A program made the translations under genes and the position numbers. A model generated the notes under the pieces. It was not told the DNA's origin. It ran no database searches and saw nothing but the letters and a program-made list of their open reading frames with translations. From Bacillus zhangzhouensis (GTDB lineage: Bacteria; Bacillota; Bacilli; Bacillales; Bacillaceae), in contig NZ_JOTP01000011.1 of NCBI RefSeq assembly GCF_000715205.1, forward strand, positions 62,001 to 126,000: DNA of 64,000 bases, given 5' to 3'. How positions within the stretch are numbered: the first letter of the stretch is position 1; each line of letters starts with the position of its first letter. Shown here piece by piece: positions 27,348-36,485 of this stretch.

Positions 27348-28559
27348 ATGAACAAGCAGAATACATCTCCTTACTATCAAGGAGATTTGATTTTTATATT
27401 TTTAGCCTTCTTTGCCATCAGTGTCATTGCCATCTATGCTGCGGGTCAATTTGGGCAGTATGGATCTAATGCATGGACCAGACAGATCATTTACTACATG
27501 GTCGGGGTAATATGTATTGTGGCCATTAATTACTTTGACCTCGAGCAATTAGAAAAGCTGAGCTTATATATTTTTATAGGCGGCATTATGCTGTTAATTC
27601 TATTGAAAGTCGCTCCTGCAAAAATTGGAAGTTATGACTTTGCTCCAATTAAAAATGGTGCAAAAAGTTGGTTTGTGATACCGGGGATTGGAACACTTCA
27701 GCCCTCAGAGTTCATGAAAATTGGCTTGATTATGATGCTCGCTTCTGTCATTGGGAAGGCAACCCCTAGAGGAAAGCGGACATTAGAAGATGATATTTTT
27801 CTTCTATTAAAAATTGCTGGTGTGTCTGCTATACCAGTTGGACTTATCTTTATGCAGGATGCTGGTACGGCGGCTGTCTGTATGTTTATTGTCGTTGTGA
27901 TGGTGTTTTTATCAGGTGTCAATTGGAAACTGATCTCTCTCATCGGTTCCGTGGTTGTACTATTAGTTGCCGCTGTATTAGCCGTAATCATTCTATTCCC
28001 TGATTTTGCGAAAACAATTGGTATTCAGCAGTATCAGATTAACCGGATTACCGCTTGGCTTCCTGATAGTTCTACTTCAGCCAATCAAGCGCAGACACAG
28101 GATGCATCTGGGTCTGATAAATATCAAGTGGATCAAGCCATTATGGCCATTGGTGCGGGACAAATTTTTGGGAATGGCATTAAGAACTTAAAAGTCTATG
28201 TCCCAGAAGCACAAACAGATATGATTTTCTCCATTATAGGAGAAGCCTTTGGCTTTGTCGGCTGTGCATTTGTTGTGATCATGTTCTTCTTCCTGATCTA
28301 CAGGCTTGTCGTGCTGATCGACCGTATCCATCCTTATAGCCGATTTGCGTCATTTTTCTGTGTGGGATATACAGCCCTGATTGTGATCCATACGTTCCAG
28401 AACATTGGGATGAACATAGGCGTGATGCCTGTAACGGGGATTCCGCTCTTATTTATCAGCTTCGGGGGAAGCTCTGTTTTATCTGTTCTTATTGGATTCG
28501 GTATCGCATATAACGCAAGTGTTCAATTAACGAAATATCAAAGTTACTTATTTAAATAA
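27348..28559 (+). CDS. rodA: Rod-shape peptidoglycan glycosyltransferase RodA
   Basis: SEDS-family membrane enzyme that polymerises lipid II during lateral wall growth with a class B PBP partner. A 403-residue protein with about ten transmembrane helices. SEDS motifs include [10 protein letters not shown]-like segment [49 protein letters not shown], and [15 protein letters not shown] with the catalytic-type Asp region. The C-terminus has [28 protein letters not shown]. Similarity to B. subtilis RodA (YwcF) and its position support the symbol over ftsW or spoVE. Confidence 0.93.
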   Translation: MNKQNTSPYYQGDLIFIFLAFFAISVIAIYAAGQFGQYGSNAWTRQIIYYMVGVICIVAINYFDLEQLEKLSLYIFIGGIMLLILLKVAPAKIGSYDFAPIKNGAKSWFVIPGIGTLQPSEFMKIGLIMMLASVIGKATPRGKRTLEDDIFLLLKIAGVSAIPVGLIFMQDAGTAAVCMFIVVVMVFLSGVNWKLISLIGSVVVLLVAAVLAVIILFPDFAKTIGIQQYQINRITAWLPDSSTSANQAQTQDASGSDKYQVDQAIMAIGAGQIFGNGIKNLKVYVPEAQTDMIFSIIGEAFGFVGCAFVVIMFFFLIYRLVVLIDRIHPYSRFASFFCVGYTALIVIHTFQNIGMNIGVMPVTGIPLLFISFGGSSVLSVLIGFGIAYNASVQLTKYQSYLFK

Positions 28560-28572
28560 AACGGGTAAAGGG

Positions 28573-28598
28573 CAGTCTAAGCATAGGCTGTCTTTTTT
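28573..28598 (+). terminator. Terminator of rodA
   Basis: CAGTCTA-AGCA-TAGGCTG (one G-T pair) followed by TCTTTTTTG. Confidence 0.72.
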
Positions 28599-28669
28599 GT
28601 GTGAGTTCTAATTTTTGAAAAGGAATATGTCTTTGTCATATGATAGTAGGAGTGAAGGAGGTCTTAGAA

Positions 28670-29419
28670 TTGAATAAAACGATAGAAACCATATTAAATC
28701 ATCGGTCCATCCGTTCGTTTACAGACGAGCGTTTGACAAAGGAAGAGATACTGACACTCGTCAAAAGTGCACAGGCTGCTTCAACATCAAGCTATGTGCA
28801 GGCATATAGCATCATTGGTATAACGGATCAGGAGAAGAAGGCGAGGCTTGCTGAACTGGCTGGCAATCAGCCATACGTTGAGAAGAATGGGCATTTCTTT
28901 GTCTTCTGTGCAGATTTGAAACGTCACGATTACATTGCGAAAAAAGCAGGTAAGAACCATCAGGAGTCCCTTGAGAATACGGAAGCCTTTCTCATTAGCG
29001 TCATTGATGCGGCATTGGCTGCGCAAAACCTCAGTGTAGCCGCAGAATCAATGGGACTTGGGATCTGCTATATTGGAGGACTGCGTAATCAGCTGAAAGA
29101 AGTCTCTGAATTACTTGAAACGCCTTCCTATGTGCTGCCGTTATTTGGTCTGGTTGTCGGACATCCAGCCAATCAATCGTCACAAAAAGAACGGATGCCA
29201 ATTGAACTGATTTATCATGAAAATTCATATCAGCAAGATGAAGCGCACGTGGATCGTTACTTAAAAGAATATGATGATCGTATTTCAGCATATTATGAAG
29301 AGCGAACAAACGGCGAGAGAAAAGATACTTGGTCTGAGCAGATGCTTCGGGGCTTTAGCAAGCCAAAGCGTGCCTTCCTTGGAGATTTTGTGAAAGAGAA
29401 GGGCTTTAATCGAAAATAA
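28670..29419 (+). CDS. nfrA: NADPH-dependent flavin/nitro reductase NfrA
   Basis: FMN-containing oxidoreductase that reduces nitro compounds, quinones and free FMN with NADPH. The nitroreductase fold starts NHRSIRSFTDERLTKEEI, the FMN phosphate and ring contacts lie in QAASTSSYVQAYSII, and ESMGLGICYIGGLRN is the second FMN-binding loop. I chose TTG 28670 after GAAGGAGG, which gives 249 residues like B. subtilis NfrA. It is followed by the monooxygenase ywcH, to which it can supply reduced flavin. Confidence 0.93.
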   Translation: MNKTIETILNHRSIRSFTDERLTKEEILTLVKSAQAASTSSYVQAYSIIGITDQEKKARLAELAGNQPYVEKNGHFFVFCADLKRHDYIAKKAGKNHQESLENTEAFLISVIDAALAAQNLSVAAESMGLGICYIGGLRNQLKEVSELLETPSYVLPLFGLVVGHPANQSSQKERMPIELIYHENSYQQDEAHVDRYLKEYDDRISAYYEERTNGERKDTWSEQMLRGFSKPKRAFLGDFVKEKGFNRK

Positions 29420-29427
29420 ATAATGAC

Positions 29428-29457
29428 ATCCCCCTTTCGATTGAGAGAGGGGGATTT
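29428..29457 (+). terminator. Stem-loop between nfrA and ywcH
   Basis: ATCCCCCTTTC pairs with GAGAGGGGGAT, but only three T follow, so it is at most a weak terminator or an mRNA-processing/attenuation element inside the nfrA-ywcH unit. Confidence 0.5.
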
Positions 29458-29476
29458 CTGTAAGAGGTGCAACTTA

Positions 29477-30478
29477 ATGAAATTAAGTATACTGGATCAA
29501 TCTCCTTTGATTGGAGATGCAACGCCTGCTGAAGCGCTGAGACAAACCGTTGAGCTGGCAAAGCAGGCGGAAGAGTGGGGCTATCACCGTTTTTGGGTAT
29601 CAGAGCATCACTATTCAAACCGGCTTGCAGGATCGAGCCCTGAGGTGCTTCTCGGCCATTTATCAGCCGTTACGTCACACATGCGCATTGGCTCAGGCGG
29701 CGTCATGCTTCCTCACTACAGCGCGTATAAAGTAGCAGAGAACTTCAGGGTTCTCGAAGCATTGGCTCCGGGCAGAATTGATCTTGGGATTGGACGTGCC
29801 CCTGGAGGTATGCCGATCTCCTCTATTGCACTTCATCATGGTGAACGAAAGCGTCTAGGTGATCAATATCCTGAGCAGGTAGAAGAATTGAAGGTCTATT
29901 TACATGATCTAGCGGATGAATTCTACCCGCTGCCTCACCTGACCGCTTCTCCGAAGGTAGAAACCGCACCAGAGGTATGGATGCTTGGTTCATCTGGAGA
30001 AAGTGCAAGGCTAGCAGCGAAAGTAGGTGCTGGCTACACGTTTGCTCTTTTTATTAATGGTGAAGGCGGAGAAAACTCTGTGGAGCAATATATCAATCGG
30101 TTCGAGCCTTCAGCATTCGGTGGTGAGCCGCGCGTCAGTCTTGCGGTTTTCGTTTTATGCGCAGAAACAGAGGAGCAGGCAGAAAAACTGGCTGTCAGCC
30201 TAGATTTATCCTTACTAGCCAATGAACAGGGTCAGAACCTTGGGGGCTTTCCTTCATATGAAGATGCAAAGGCTTATTCATACAGTCCATATGAACAAAA
30301 ACGAGTGGCTGCCAATCGGAAGAGGATGGTGGTTGGGACGCCATCTTCTGTGAAACAGCAGCTTACAGCACTAGCAAAGGCTTATCGTACAGATGAATTG
30401 ATCGCTGTGACCATCACACAACGTATGCAAGATCGGCTCACATCGTATCGTTTATTAAAGGAAGCATTTGATGGATAA
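29477..30478 (+). CDS. ywcH: Luciferase-like flavin-dependent monooxygenase YwcH
   Basis: A 333-residue single-component member of the bacterial luciferase superfamily (F420/FMN-dependent TIM barrel). Diagnostic segments are MKLSILDQSPLIGDATPAEALRQTVELAKQ-type start, RFWVSEHHYSNRLAGSSPEVLL, MRIGSGGVMLPHYSAYKVAENFRVLEALAPGRIDLGIGRAPGG and WMLGSSGESARLAAKVGAGYTFA. The substrate is unknown. Adjacent nfrA could provide FMNH2. Ribosome site AGAGGTG before ATG 29477. Confidence 0.88.
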   Translation: MKLSILDQSPLIGDATPAEALRQTVELAKQAEEWGYHRFWVSEHHYSNRLAGSSPEVLLGHLSAVTSHMRIGSGGVMLPHYSAYKVAENFRVLEALAPGRIDLGIGRAPGGMPISSIALHHGERKRLGDQYPEQVEELKVYLHDLADEFYPLPHLTASPKVETAPEVWMLGSSGESARLAAKVGAGYTFALFINGEGGENSVEQYINRFEPSAFGGEPRVSLAVFVLCAETEEQAEKLAVSLDLSLLANEQGQNLGGFPSYEDAKAYSYSPYEQKRVAANRKRMVVGTPSSVKQQLTALAKAYRTDELIAVTITQRMQDRLTSYRLLKEAFDG

Positions 30479-30679
30479 TATGTATCTTTACCGTACGCGC
30501 AGCCAATAAAAGGGGCATAGGACCATCATGATAAGGCTTGTCGCTAGCAAGCCAGTAAGCTCGCATGTAAAAGGTAAAAAAATAAACCAAGGTGATCGAA
30601 AGATAAATAGCAGTAAAAAAAAGAAACGATCCATAGCCATCTCAACATCAGTCGCTCTTCCTTCATTCATGATAGAAAT

Positions 30680-30722
30680 AAAAAAGCCTTGATGAGCTGA
30701 TCCGCTCATACAAGGCTTTTTA
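30680..30722. terminator. Terminator shared by vpr and ywcH
   Basis: AAAAAGCCTTG-ATGAGC/GCTCAT-CAAGGCTTTTT with a six-base loop and small bulge, just past the vpr stop and 200 bases after ywcH. The stretch 30479-30679 between ywcH and this hairpin has no gene I would call. Confidence 0.85.
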
Positions 30723-30734
30723 TGTGATTTTCGT

Positions 30735-33161
30735 TTATTCAGGATAAATGTCGAAAGGTTCTTTCGTTTGAACGGTATCTGATTTACCTTTCAGACTCGC
30801 ATACGCAACCATTGTATACTCTCCAGCTTCTAGCTTTTGACCTTGATTGATCGTGCCATTCCATTTCAAGCGTTGTTCCCCTTTATCAACATGTTGATAA
30901 ACACCCGCTTCACCTAAATACTCTCCATCTGTCGAGTAGACGAGGAATGCGAGGTTCTCAGCACCGCCTGGCAGATAGCTGCTAATGACATAGCTTCCAG
31001 CACGGTTATCAGGCTCTACGGAAACCGAAGTGACGCGCGGATAATCAGGCTCTTTCACAATCAGTAAAGTAGGGATTTCAGTGACCTTTTTGCCATTTTC
31101 GCGGATCGTGATACTGCCTTGGTGCGTTCCTTTTTTGGTTTTTGCGTAATTCACTTGTACCGCGGAAGTAAAGGATCCAGTGGAATTCCCTTTGACGGTG
31201 ATTTTTTTCGTTCCGTTTGTACTAATGCCGCTGCCATCGAATTTGTAATCAATGGTATAGGTTTTCGGTGCTTTTGAAAGGTTTTCTACCTTGAATTTTT
31301 TCGTTTTGATTTGAACGCCTTTTTCTTTTAAGAAAGTGCCGTAAGAATAGCTGGCATCAGAAACGATAGAAGACGCTTGAAGTGATTCGATGATTCGAAC
31401 GCTGCCTGTTCCCTGTGTGTTGTGAGGGAATGGGCTGCCATTTGCGTCATACAGTTTTTCCGATGTATTCATCATCAATGCTTTGATTTGTTCAGTTGAG
31501 TACGATGGTTTTGCTTGCTTAATGATCGCTGCAACCCCTGCGACATGTGGAGATGCCATGCTTGTTCCTTGCTTAGAGCCATATCCGTATGGCTGCGAAG
31601 GATCATGCGTCGGGATTGTACTCACAATGCTGACGCCAGGCGCTGATAGATCAGGCTTAATCATCCACGTATCCACAACAGGTCCGCGAGATGAGAAGTC
31701 CGCTACTTGTTCACTGAGTTCTTTGACAAATTGAATGGAGAAAGTCGTTGTATTGTTTCCAGCCTCAATGGCTTTGACAAGCGCTGTTCCTTCAGCTTTT
31801 GAAAGCTTAATTGTAGGAAGAGCAAGACCTGGTACATCTACTGGAATTTCTCCATCGGTATTGTTATACATGACAACGCCGATCGCACCAGCGGCTTTTG
31901 CATTGTCCACTTTATCAACAAAGGCAATGGCTCCGCGTTCAATCACCGCAACCTTTCCTTTGACATCGATGTTTTCAAATGCTTTTTCGTCACCAATACC
32001 TGCTGGGACGAGTGTGACTTGTTTTTGGTCAAGTGCTTTTAAATCACTTTCTTGATAATAGCCCATGATTTTTGCCGTAGAATAGTTCGGGAATTTCACA
32101 TTGTAAAGGCTGTACGGAAGCTGAGTTGCTCCGACAGAAATGGCATCTCTTGACGTACCAGGAGAACCGACTGTCCAGCTGTTCGGACCGCTGTTTCCAT
32201 TTGATGTAACAGCGACAACGCCTTCAGACATGGCCCAATCGAGTGCGATGCTCGTTGCGTAATCAGGGTTATTGACACTGTTTCCGAGGGATAGGTTCAT
32301 GACATCTGCTCCGTCAGTGACAGCCCGGTCGATGCCTGCAAGGACGTTCTCAGTTGTCCCAGATCCACCTGGTCCAAGTACACGGTACGCAAGAAGTGTG
32401 GCATCTTTTGCGACACCTTTAATTTGCCCATTCGCCGCAATCGTTCCTGCGACGTGTGTACCATGATCTGTGGATTCGCCTCTAGGATCTCCTTTAGGTG
32501 TTTCTTGTGGAGAATAGTCATTATCAACAAAATCATAGCCTTTGTATAAACCGAAGTTTCCTTTTAAATCAGGGTGGGTATAGTCAACTCCAGTATCAAT
32601 GACAGCAACTTTTACCCCTTTGCCAGAATAGCCGGCATCCCAAGCTTTTGGTGCACCGATAAATGGAGCGCTTTTATCCATAAGTGGGGAGACATCCTCA
32701 TTTGGAAGCTGGACACTTTCCTTTTTCACTTCATCTGTTTTATATGTAACATCCGGATAAACGGCTTTTACTCCGTCAACTGCGAGCAGCTTCGGGATTT
32801 CGTTAGCAGGAAGTTTCATAGAGAAACCTGAAAAGACTTTTTCATATTCTTGACGAACACTCGCCTTATCTACCTCTTTGAGTGCTGCTTTCTTTACTTT
32901 TGTTCGAGATTTTTTGAGGGAGGCTTTCGTTTGTGCTTCGCCTTCTTGCTTGGCTTCAACTAAGGATTTTTCCTTTAATTCAACAATGACAGTGGTTTGT
33001 TTTCTTGAGTTGACATTGATTTCGCCGAAGACTTCTGCTTTTTCCAATTCCATCTTTTTGTTAGATGGAGCGGCAGCAGCCTGTTGACCTGAAAAGAATG
33101 TGGATAGAATAAAAATAGTGGAGAACAATAGAACAGAAGAACGAGAGATTCCTTTTTTCAA
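30735..33161 (-). CDS. vpr: Minor extracellular serine protease Vpr (subtilase with PA domain)
   Basis: An 808-residue secreted subtilisin-family protease. It has a signal peptide (about 1-31, ending QQAAAAP), an inhibitor I9 propeptide (about 55-145) and an S8 catalytic domain with Asp189 (VIDTGVDYTHPDLKG), His233 (DHGTHVAGT) and Ser534 (GTSMASPHVAG). A protease-associated domain is inserted at about 370-480. C-terminal beta domains end LEAGEYTMVAYASLKGKSD, giving a Fn3/FlgD-like finish. Length, domain order and sequence match B. subtilis Vpr (806 aa). It starts at TTG 33161 after AAAGGGG. In B. subtilis it is controlled by CodY, PhoP and stationary-phase factors; I could not verify those sites here. 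Confidence 0.95.
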   Translation of the reverse strand: MKKGISRSSVLLFSTIFILSTFFSGQQAAAAPSNKKMELEKAEVFGEINVNSRKQTTVIVELKEKSLVEAKQEGEAQTKASLKKSRTKVKKAALKEVDKASVRQEYEKVFSGFSMKLPANEIPKLLAVDGVKAVYPDVTYKTDEVKKESVQLPNEDVSPLMDKSAPFIGAPKAWDAGYSGKGVKVAVIDTGVDYTHPDLKGNFGLYKGYDFVDNDYSPQETPKGDPRGESTDHGTHVAGTIAANGQIKGVAKDATLLAYRVLGPGGSGTTENVLAGIDRAVTDGADVMNLSLGNSVNNPDYATSIALDWAMSEGVVAVTSNGNSGPNSWTVGSPGTSRDAISVGATQLPYSLYNVKFPNYSTAKIMGYYQESDLKALDQKQVTLVPAGIGDEKAFENIDVKGKVAVIERGAIAFVDKVDNAKAAGAIGVVMYNNTDGEIPVDVPGLALPTIKLSKAEGTALVKAIEAGNNTTTFSIQFVKELSEQVADFSSRGPVVDTWMIKPDLSAPGVSIVSTIPTHDPSQPYGYGSKQGTSMASPHVAGVAAIIKQAKPSYSTEQIKALMMNTSEKLYDANGSPFPHNTQGTGSVRIIESLQASSIVSDASYSYGTFLKEKGVQIKTKKFKVENLSKAPKTYTIDYKFDGSGISTNGTKKITVKGNSTGSFTSAVQVNYAKTKKGTHQGSITIRENGKKVTEIPTLLIVKEPDYPRVTSVSVEPDNRAGSYVISSYLPGGAENLAFLVYSTDGEYLGEAGVYQHVDKGEQRLKWNGTINQGQKLEAGEYTMVAYASLKGKSDTVQTKEPFDIYPE

Positions 33162-33210
33162 TTAATTTTCCCCTTTCTAGCTGTGTATTTAGGGAGATAG
33201 CCTTTCTTTT

Positions 33211-33485
33211 TGTGGATAAATAGGAAAGATTCACTGCCCGTTATTAAGTATTCAATACGATGAAAACAATTCCTTTACTAAAATGGTCTTATTTTACATA
33301 GTTATAAAGAACTATTTTGTTTATAAAGTCGCACTTATGCACAATTGTCTGTTGATAACTCAAATATCCGGATACATATATGGAAAACAAAAAAAATCCA
33401 TACACAAAATCTAGTGAGAGGGTGTTGATATGTGGATAAACCCTGTTGATAAGGTGTGCTTATCTTTTGGATAGTGTGTGTATAA
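33211..33485. promoter_or_regulatory. DnaA-box cluster in the vpr-ywcI intergenic region
   Basis: Four exact matches to the DnaA box TTATNCACA occur in 275 bases: TGTGGATAA at 33211-33219 and 33431-33439 (minus orientation), TTATGCACA at 33335-33343, and TGTGTATAA at 33477-33485. Three one-mismatch sites lie among them: TGTTGATAA at 33350 and 33444, TGTTGATAT at 33423. In B. subtilis a DnaA-box cluster is known in this same vpr-ywcI gap; such clusters titrate DnaA away from the origin and can regulate neighbouring genes. The 500-base gap also carries the promoters of vpr and ywcI. Confidence 0.82.
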
Positions 33486-33661
33486 TATTTTTCTTAAAAG
33501 ATCATGGAACGTGAGGATCTTCTGCACTTTTCAACAAAACCTCTGAAAACTAGTTTGTTTTTTCACCCAGATTGTGACAAACCTCTCTTTTTTCTCGGGA
33601 TATGATAGGAGCAGTTGTTTTGCTAGAGCTGCTAGATTCTAAGAAAAGCGAGGGATGTTGA

Positions 33662-33937
33662 GTGAAGAAATTGAAGAGCTGGTTGAGTGTATGGTTTGGT
33701 TTCATGATGAATGTGCTTGTGAATCCTGGTGTGATGATGAAGCAAGGCTTTAAAGCGGCCGCAGTGGATGCTGGATTCTTTCAAGTAGTGAAAGAGAGAG
33801 AGCTAGAGAAGCTGGCAGAGGAAAATAAGAAGAAGCGCAGGGCAGAGAAACAGTTTCAGCAAAGTCTGATGATGCTTTATGAGAAGGCGACGAGAGAGGC
33901 GCGTGCTGGTCCGCTCTTACCTTTACAGAAGAGGTGA
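33662..33937 (+). CDS. ywcI: YwcI, small conserved protein of unknown function
   Basis: A 91-residue protein with a hydrophobic N-terminal third (SWLSVWFGFMMNVLVNPGVMM) and a highly charged, probably coiled-coil helix (KERELEKLAEENKKKRRAEKQFQQSLMMLYEKATREA). The start is GTG 33662 with GAGGGATG upstream. No biochemical role is known to me. The assignment to YwcI rests on size and on position between vpr and sacT. It lies 52 bases before sacT and may be co-transcribed with it. Confidence 0.68.
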   Translation: MKKLKSWLSVWFGFMMNVLVNPGVMMKQGFKAAAVDAGFFQVVKERELEKLAEENKKKRRAEKQFQQSLMMLYEKATREARAGPLLPLQKR

Positions 33938-33989
33938 AACAGGGTAAAATCCCACATAAGAAACGTTATTTGGTGGGAGAGGATACCCC

Positions 33990-34823
33990 TTGAAGATATA
34001 TAAAATATTGAATAACAATGCAGTGGTTGTAAAGGAGGGTGATCAGGAGAAAATTGTGATGGGGCCCGGAATTGCTTTTCAGAAGGGGAAAAATGACGTC
34101 GTTCCCGTTCAAAAAATAGAGAAAATATTTGTTGTGCGTGAAGAAAATGAGAAATTCAAACAAATTCTTGCAACATTGCCAGAAGCGCATATTGAGGTGG
34201 CAGAGCATATTATCAGTTATGCAGAGGGTGAACTCATGATGCCGCTCAGTGATCATATCCACATATCACTGACGGATCATTTATCCTTCGCCATTGAACG
34301 CGTTCAAAAAGGCATTGTGCTATATAATAAATTGCTTGGTGAGATCAAAGTCTTATATAAGCAGGAATATGACATTGGAAAGTATGCCATTCGTTATGTA
34401 AAGGAGCGGCTTGGGGTTGAACTGCCGGACGATGAGGCAGGATATGTGGCGCTTCATATTCATACGGCCAAAATGAATACGGAGTCCATGAAGAAGACCG
34501 TCAAATACACAACGATGATCAAAGAAATGATCGAGCATATTGAAAGCTATTTTCATCACTCGATTGATGAAGATAGTATATCCTATCAGCGGCTAGTGAC
34601 ACATTTGAGGTATGCACTAGGCAGGTTGGAATCGAATGAAGCATTTCAAATTATGGACGATGAGATGCTGATTTTTATCCAAACAAAGTATGATTCGGCT
34701 TACCAGTGTGCACTTGGACTCGCTGACTTGTTGAAAAATGAATATGGACTTCATCTCCCTAAATCGGAGATCGGCTACATCACGCTGCATGTCCAGCGTC
34801 TGCATGATGCCGAATTGGTTTAA
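33990..34823 (+). CDS. sacT: Transcription antiterminator SacT (BglG family)
   Basis: An RNA-binding antiterminator for sucrose genes. Residues 1-55 form the CAT RNA-binding domain ([30 protein letters not shown]). Two PRD domains follow (about 65-170 and 175-277), with the conserved phosphorylation-site regions [18 protein letters not shown] and [15 protein letters not shown] in PRD1, and [17 protein letters not shown] and [12 protein letters not shown] in PRD2. Start is TTG 33990 after GGTGGGAGAGG. Its RNA target is visible just upstream of sacP. PTS phosphorylation of the PRDs should link its activity to sucrose uptake and HPr, as in B. subtilis. Confidence 0.95.
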   Translation: MKIYKILNNNAVVVKEGDQEKIVMGPGIAFQKGKNDVVPVQKIEKIFVVREENEKFKQILATLPEAHIEVAEHIISYAEGELMMPLSDHIHISLTDHLSFAIERVQKGIVLYNKLLGEIKVLYKQEYDIGKYAIRYVKERLGVELPDDEAGYVALHIHTAKMNTESMKKTVKYTTMIKEMIEHIESYFHHSIDEDSISYQRLVTHLRYALGRLESNEAFQIMDDEMLIFIQTKYDSAYQCALGLADLLKNEYGLHLPKSEIGYITLHVQRLHDAELV

Positions 34824-34828
34824 TGGTT

Positions 34829-34853
34829 GTGCCTGCATGCAGGCTTTTTTTTA
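34829..34853 (+). terminator. Terminator of sacT
   Basis: Perfect palindrome GCCTGCATGCAGGC (34831-34844) followed by eight T. Confidence 0.8.
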
Positions 34854-34904
34854 TGCACACTACTCTTATTAGTGTATATGGGTCAATTGATTCGAAAAAA
34901 TAGA

Positions 34905-34934
34905 TTGACGCAGGTCGCACTCTTATACTATGAT
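34905..34934 (+). promoter_or_regulatory. sigma-A promoter of sacPA
   Basis: TTGACG (34905-34910), 18-base spacer, TATGAT (34929-34934). It lies just upstream of the antiterminator RNA and about 140 bases before the sacP start. Confidence 0.72.
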
Positions 34935-34961
34935 GAAAGCGTAATCAAAATTCGATATCGT

Positions 34962-34994
34962 GGGATTGTGACTGTCAGGCAGGCAAGACCTAAA
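34962..34994 (+). promoter_or_regulatory. Ribonucleic antiterminator (RAT) for SacT
   Basis: The segment beginning GGGATTGTGACTG and ending GGCAAGACCTAAA follows the RAT consensus of sac/bgl leaders (GGATTGTTACTG...GGCAAAACCTAAA). Its 3' part overlaps the 5' arm of the downstream terminator, so binding of SacT to this hairpin prevents the terminator from forming. Confidence 0.9.
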
Positions 34995-35056
34995 ATTTGC
35001 GTAACGATTGGACGTGTATGTCCTTTGATCGTTGGTGAATTTTAGGTCTTTTTTGT
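34985..35056 (+). terminator. SacT-controlled leader terminator before sacP
   Basis: AAGACCTAAAATT (34985-34997) pairs with GAATTTTAGGTCTT (35037-35050), with a long loop, then TTTTGTTT. The arm is mutually exclusive with the RAT hairpin. Confidence 0.88.
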
Positions 35057-35077
35057 TTTAAAAAAGGAGGAGACAGC

Positions 35078-36466
35078 ATGGATTATCAAAAAACAGCCAA
35101 AGAATTAACAAAATTATTAGGTGGTAAAGAAAATGTCATCAGTGCAACGCATTGTGCCACACGACTCAGGTTGGTGATGAAGGATGAGGATCTGATTGAC
35201 AAAGAGGCCATTGAAGAACTTGAAGGCGTGAAGGGGGCTTTCTCAAGCTCAGGACAATTTCAGGTCATTTTTGGGACTGGGTCTGTCAACAAAGTATATG
35301 AGCCATTTGCTCGTGAGACCGGTCTTGAGACAGACGACGAGAAACAAAAGCCTGTCAGCCATGATGAAGCAGTGAAACAAAAAATGAATCCACTTGCACG
35401 TTTTGCCAAGACGTTATCGAATATTTTTGTACCAATTATCCCGGCGATTGTTGCGAGCGGTTTATTAATGGGTCTTCTAGGCATGATGAAAGCATTTAAA
35501 TGGGTTGATCCAAGCTCTGCGATCTTCCAAATGCTTGATATGTTCTCAAGTGCTGCCTTTATCATTTTACCGATTTTAATCGGTGTCAGTGCAGCGAAAG
35601 AGTTTGGTGGAAATCCGTACTTAGGTGCAGTCATTGGGGGAATTATGATTCACCCTAACCTGCTCAACCCATGGGGACTGACAGAGGCGAAACCAGAGTA
35701 TATGCATTTATTCAATTTTGATATTGCTCTTCTTGGTTACCAAGGAACGGTCATTCCAGTCTTATTGACTGTGTATATCATGTGTCTTGTTGAAAAGAAT
35801 TTGAGAAAAGTCGTTCCAAACAGCATTGATTTACTTGTGACCCCGTTTGTGACGGTGATTGTGACTGGATTTGTGACGTTTATTGCGGTTGGGCCGCTCG
35901 GAAGAATGCTCGGTACAGGAATTTCAAATGCACTGACATTTGTTTATGACCATGCAGGATTCTTAGCCGGACTCATTTTCGGAGGTACTTACTCTTTAAT
36001 TGTGCTCACAGGGGTTCATCATAGCTTCCATGCGATTGAGGCAGGATTGTTGAATGATATTGGAAGGAACTATTTGCTGCCGATCTGGGCAATGTCCAAC
36101 GTAGCACAAGGCGGCGCGGGATTGGCTGTCTTTTTCTTAGCGAAGCGTGCGAAAACAAAGGAAATCGCGCTTCCAGCAGCATTTTCTGCTTTTTTAGGCA
36201 TTACAGAGCCTGTGATATTCGGTGTGAACCTTCGCTATCGTAAGCCGTTTATAGCCGCAATGATCGGAGGCGCATTAGGCGGGGCATTCGTTGTCCTCAC
36301 GAAGGTAGCAGCTAACGCTTATGGTTTGACAGGTATTCCGATGATTGCCATTGCAGCACCATTTGGTTTACAGAATGTGGTAAATTATGTTATTGGTATG
36401 TTAATCGCTGTTGCTGTTTCATTTATTCTCACCATCATCTTTAAAGTAAAAGAAGTCGAAAAATAA
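35078..36466 (+). CDS. sacP: Sucrose-specific PTS permease, IIBC component
   Basis: Imports sucrose and phosphorylates it to sucrose-6-phosphate. Residues 1-85 are the IIB domain with the phosphocysteine Cys26 in SATHCATRLRLVMKD. The rest is the ten-helix IIC domain, with GVHHSFHAIEAGLL and GITEPVIFGVNLRYRKPFIAAMIGGALGG typical of the sucrose/beta-glucoside group. There is no IIA domain, so phosphate must come from another IIA (the glucose-type in B. subtilis). AAAGGAGGAG precedes the ATG. It forms an operon with sacA. Confidence 0.94.
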   Translation: MDYQKTAKELTKLLGGKENVISATHCATRLRLVMKDEDLIDKEAIEELEGVKGAFSSSGQFQVIFGTGSVNKVYEPFARETGLETDDEKQKPVSHDEAVKQKMNPLARFAKTLSNIFVPIIPAIVASGLLMGLLGMMKAFKWVDPSSAIFQMLDMFSSAAFIILPILIGVSAAKEFGGNPYLGAVIGGIMIHPNLLNPWGLTEAKPEYMHLFNFDIALLGYQGTVIPVLLTVYIMCLVEKNLRKVVPNSIDLLVTPFVTVIVTGFVTFIAVGPLGRMLGTGISNALTFVYDHAGFLAGLIFGGTYSLIVLTGVHHSFHAIEAGLLNDIGRNYLLPIWAMSNVAQGGAGLAVFFLAKRAKTKEIALPAAFSAFLGITEPVIFGVNLRYRKPFIAAMIGGALGGAFVVLTKVAANAYGLTGIPMIAIAAPFGLQNVVNYVIGMLIAVAVSFILTIIFKVKEVEK

Positions 36467-36485
36467 TCAAGGAGTGGTCACAGTC

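Noticed and set aside
30488-30709. A 73-codon hydrophobic frame on the minus strand between ywcH and vpr
   Set aside because: Its start lies inside the shared terminator hairpin, no ribosome site is present at any internal ATG, and hydrophobicity follows from T-rich sequence.
34827-35045. A 72-codon frame over the sacP leader
   Set aside because: It runs across the sacT terminator, the sacPA promoter and the RAT element, which explain the sequence fully.
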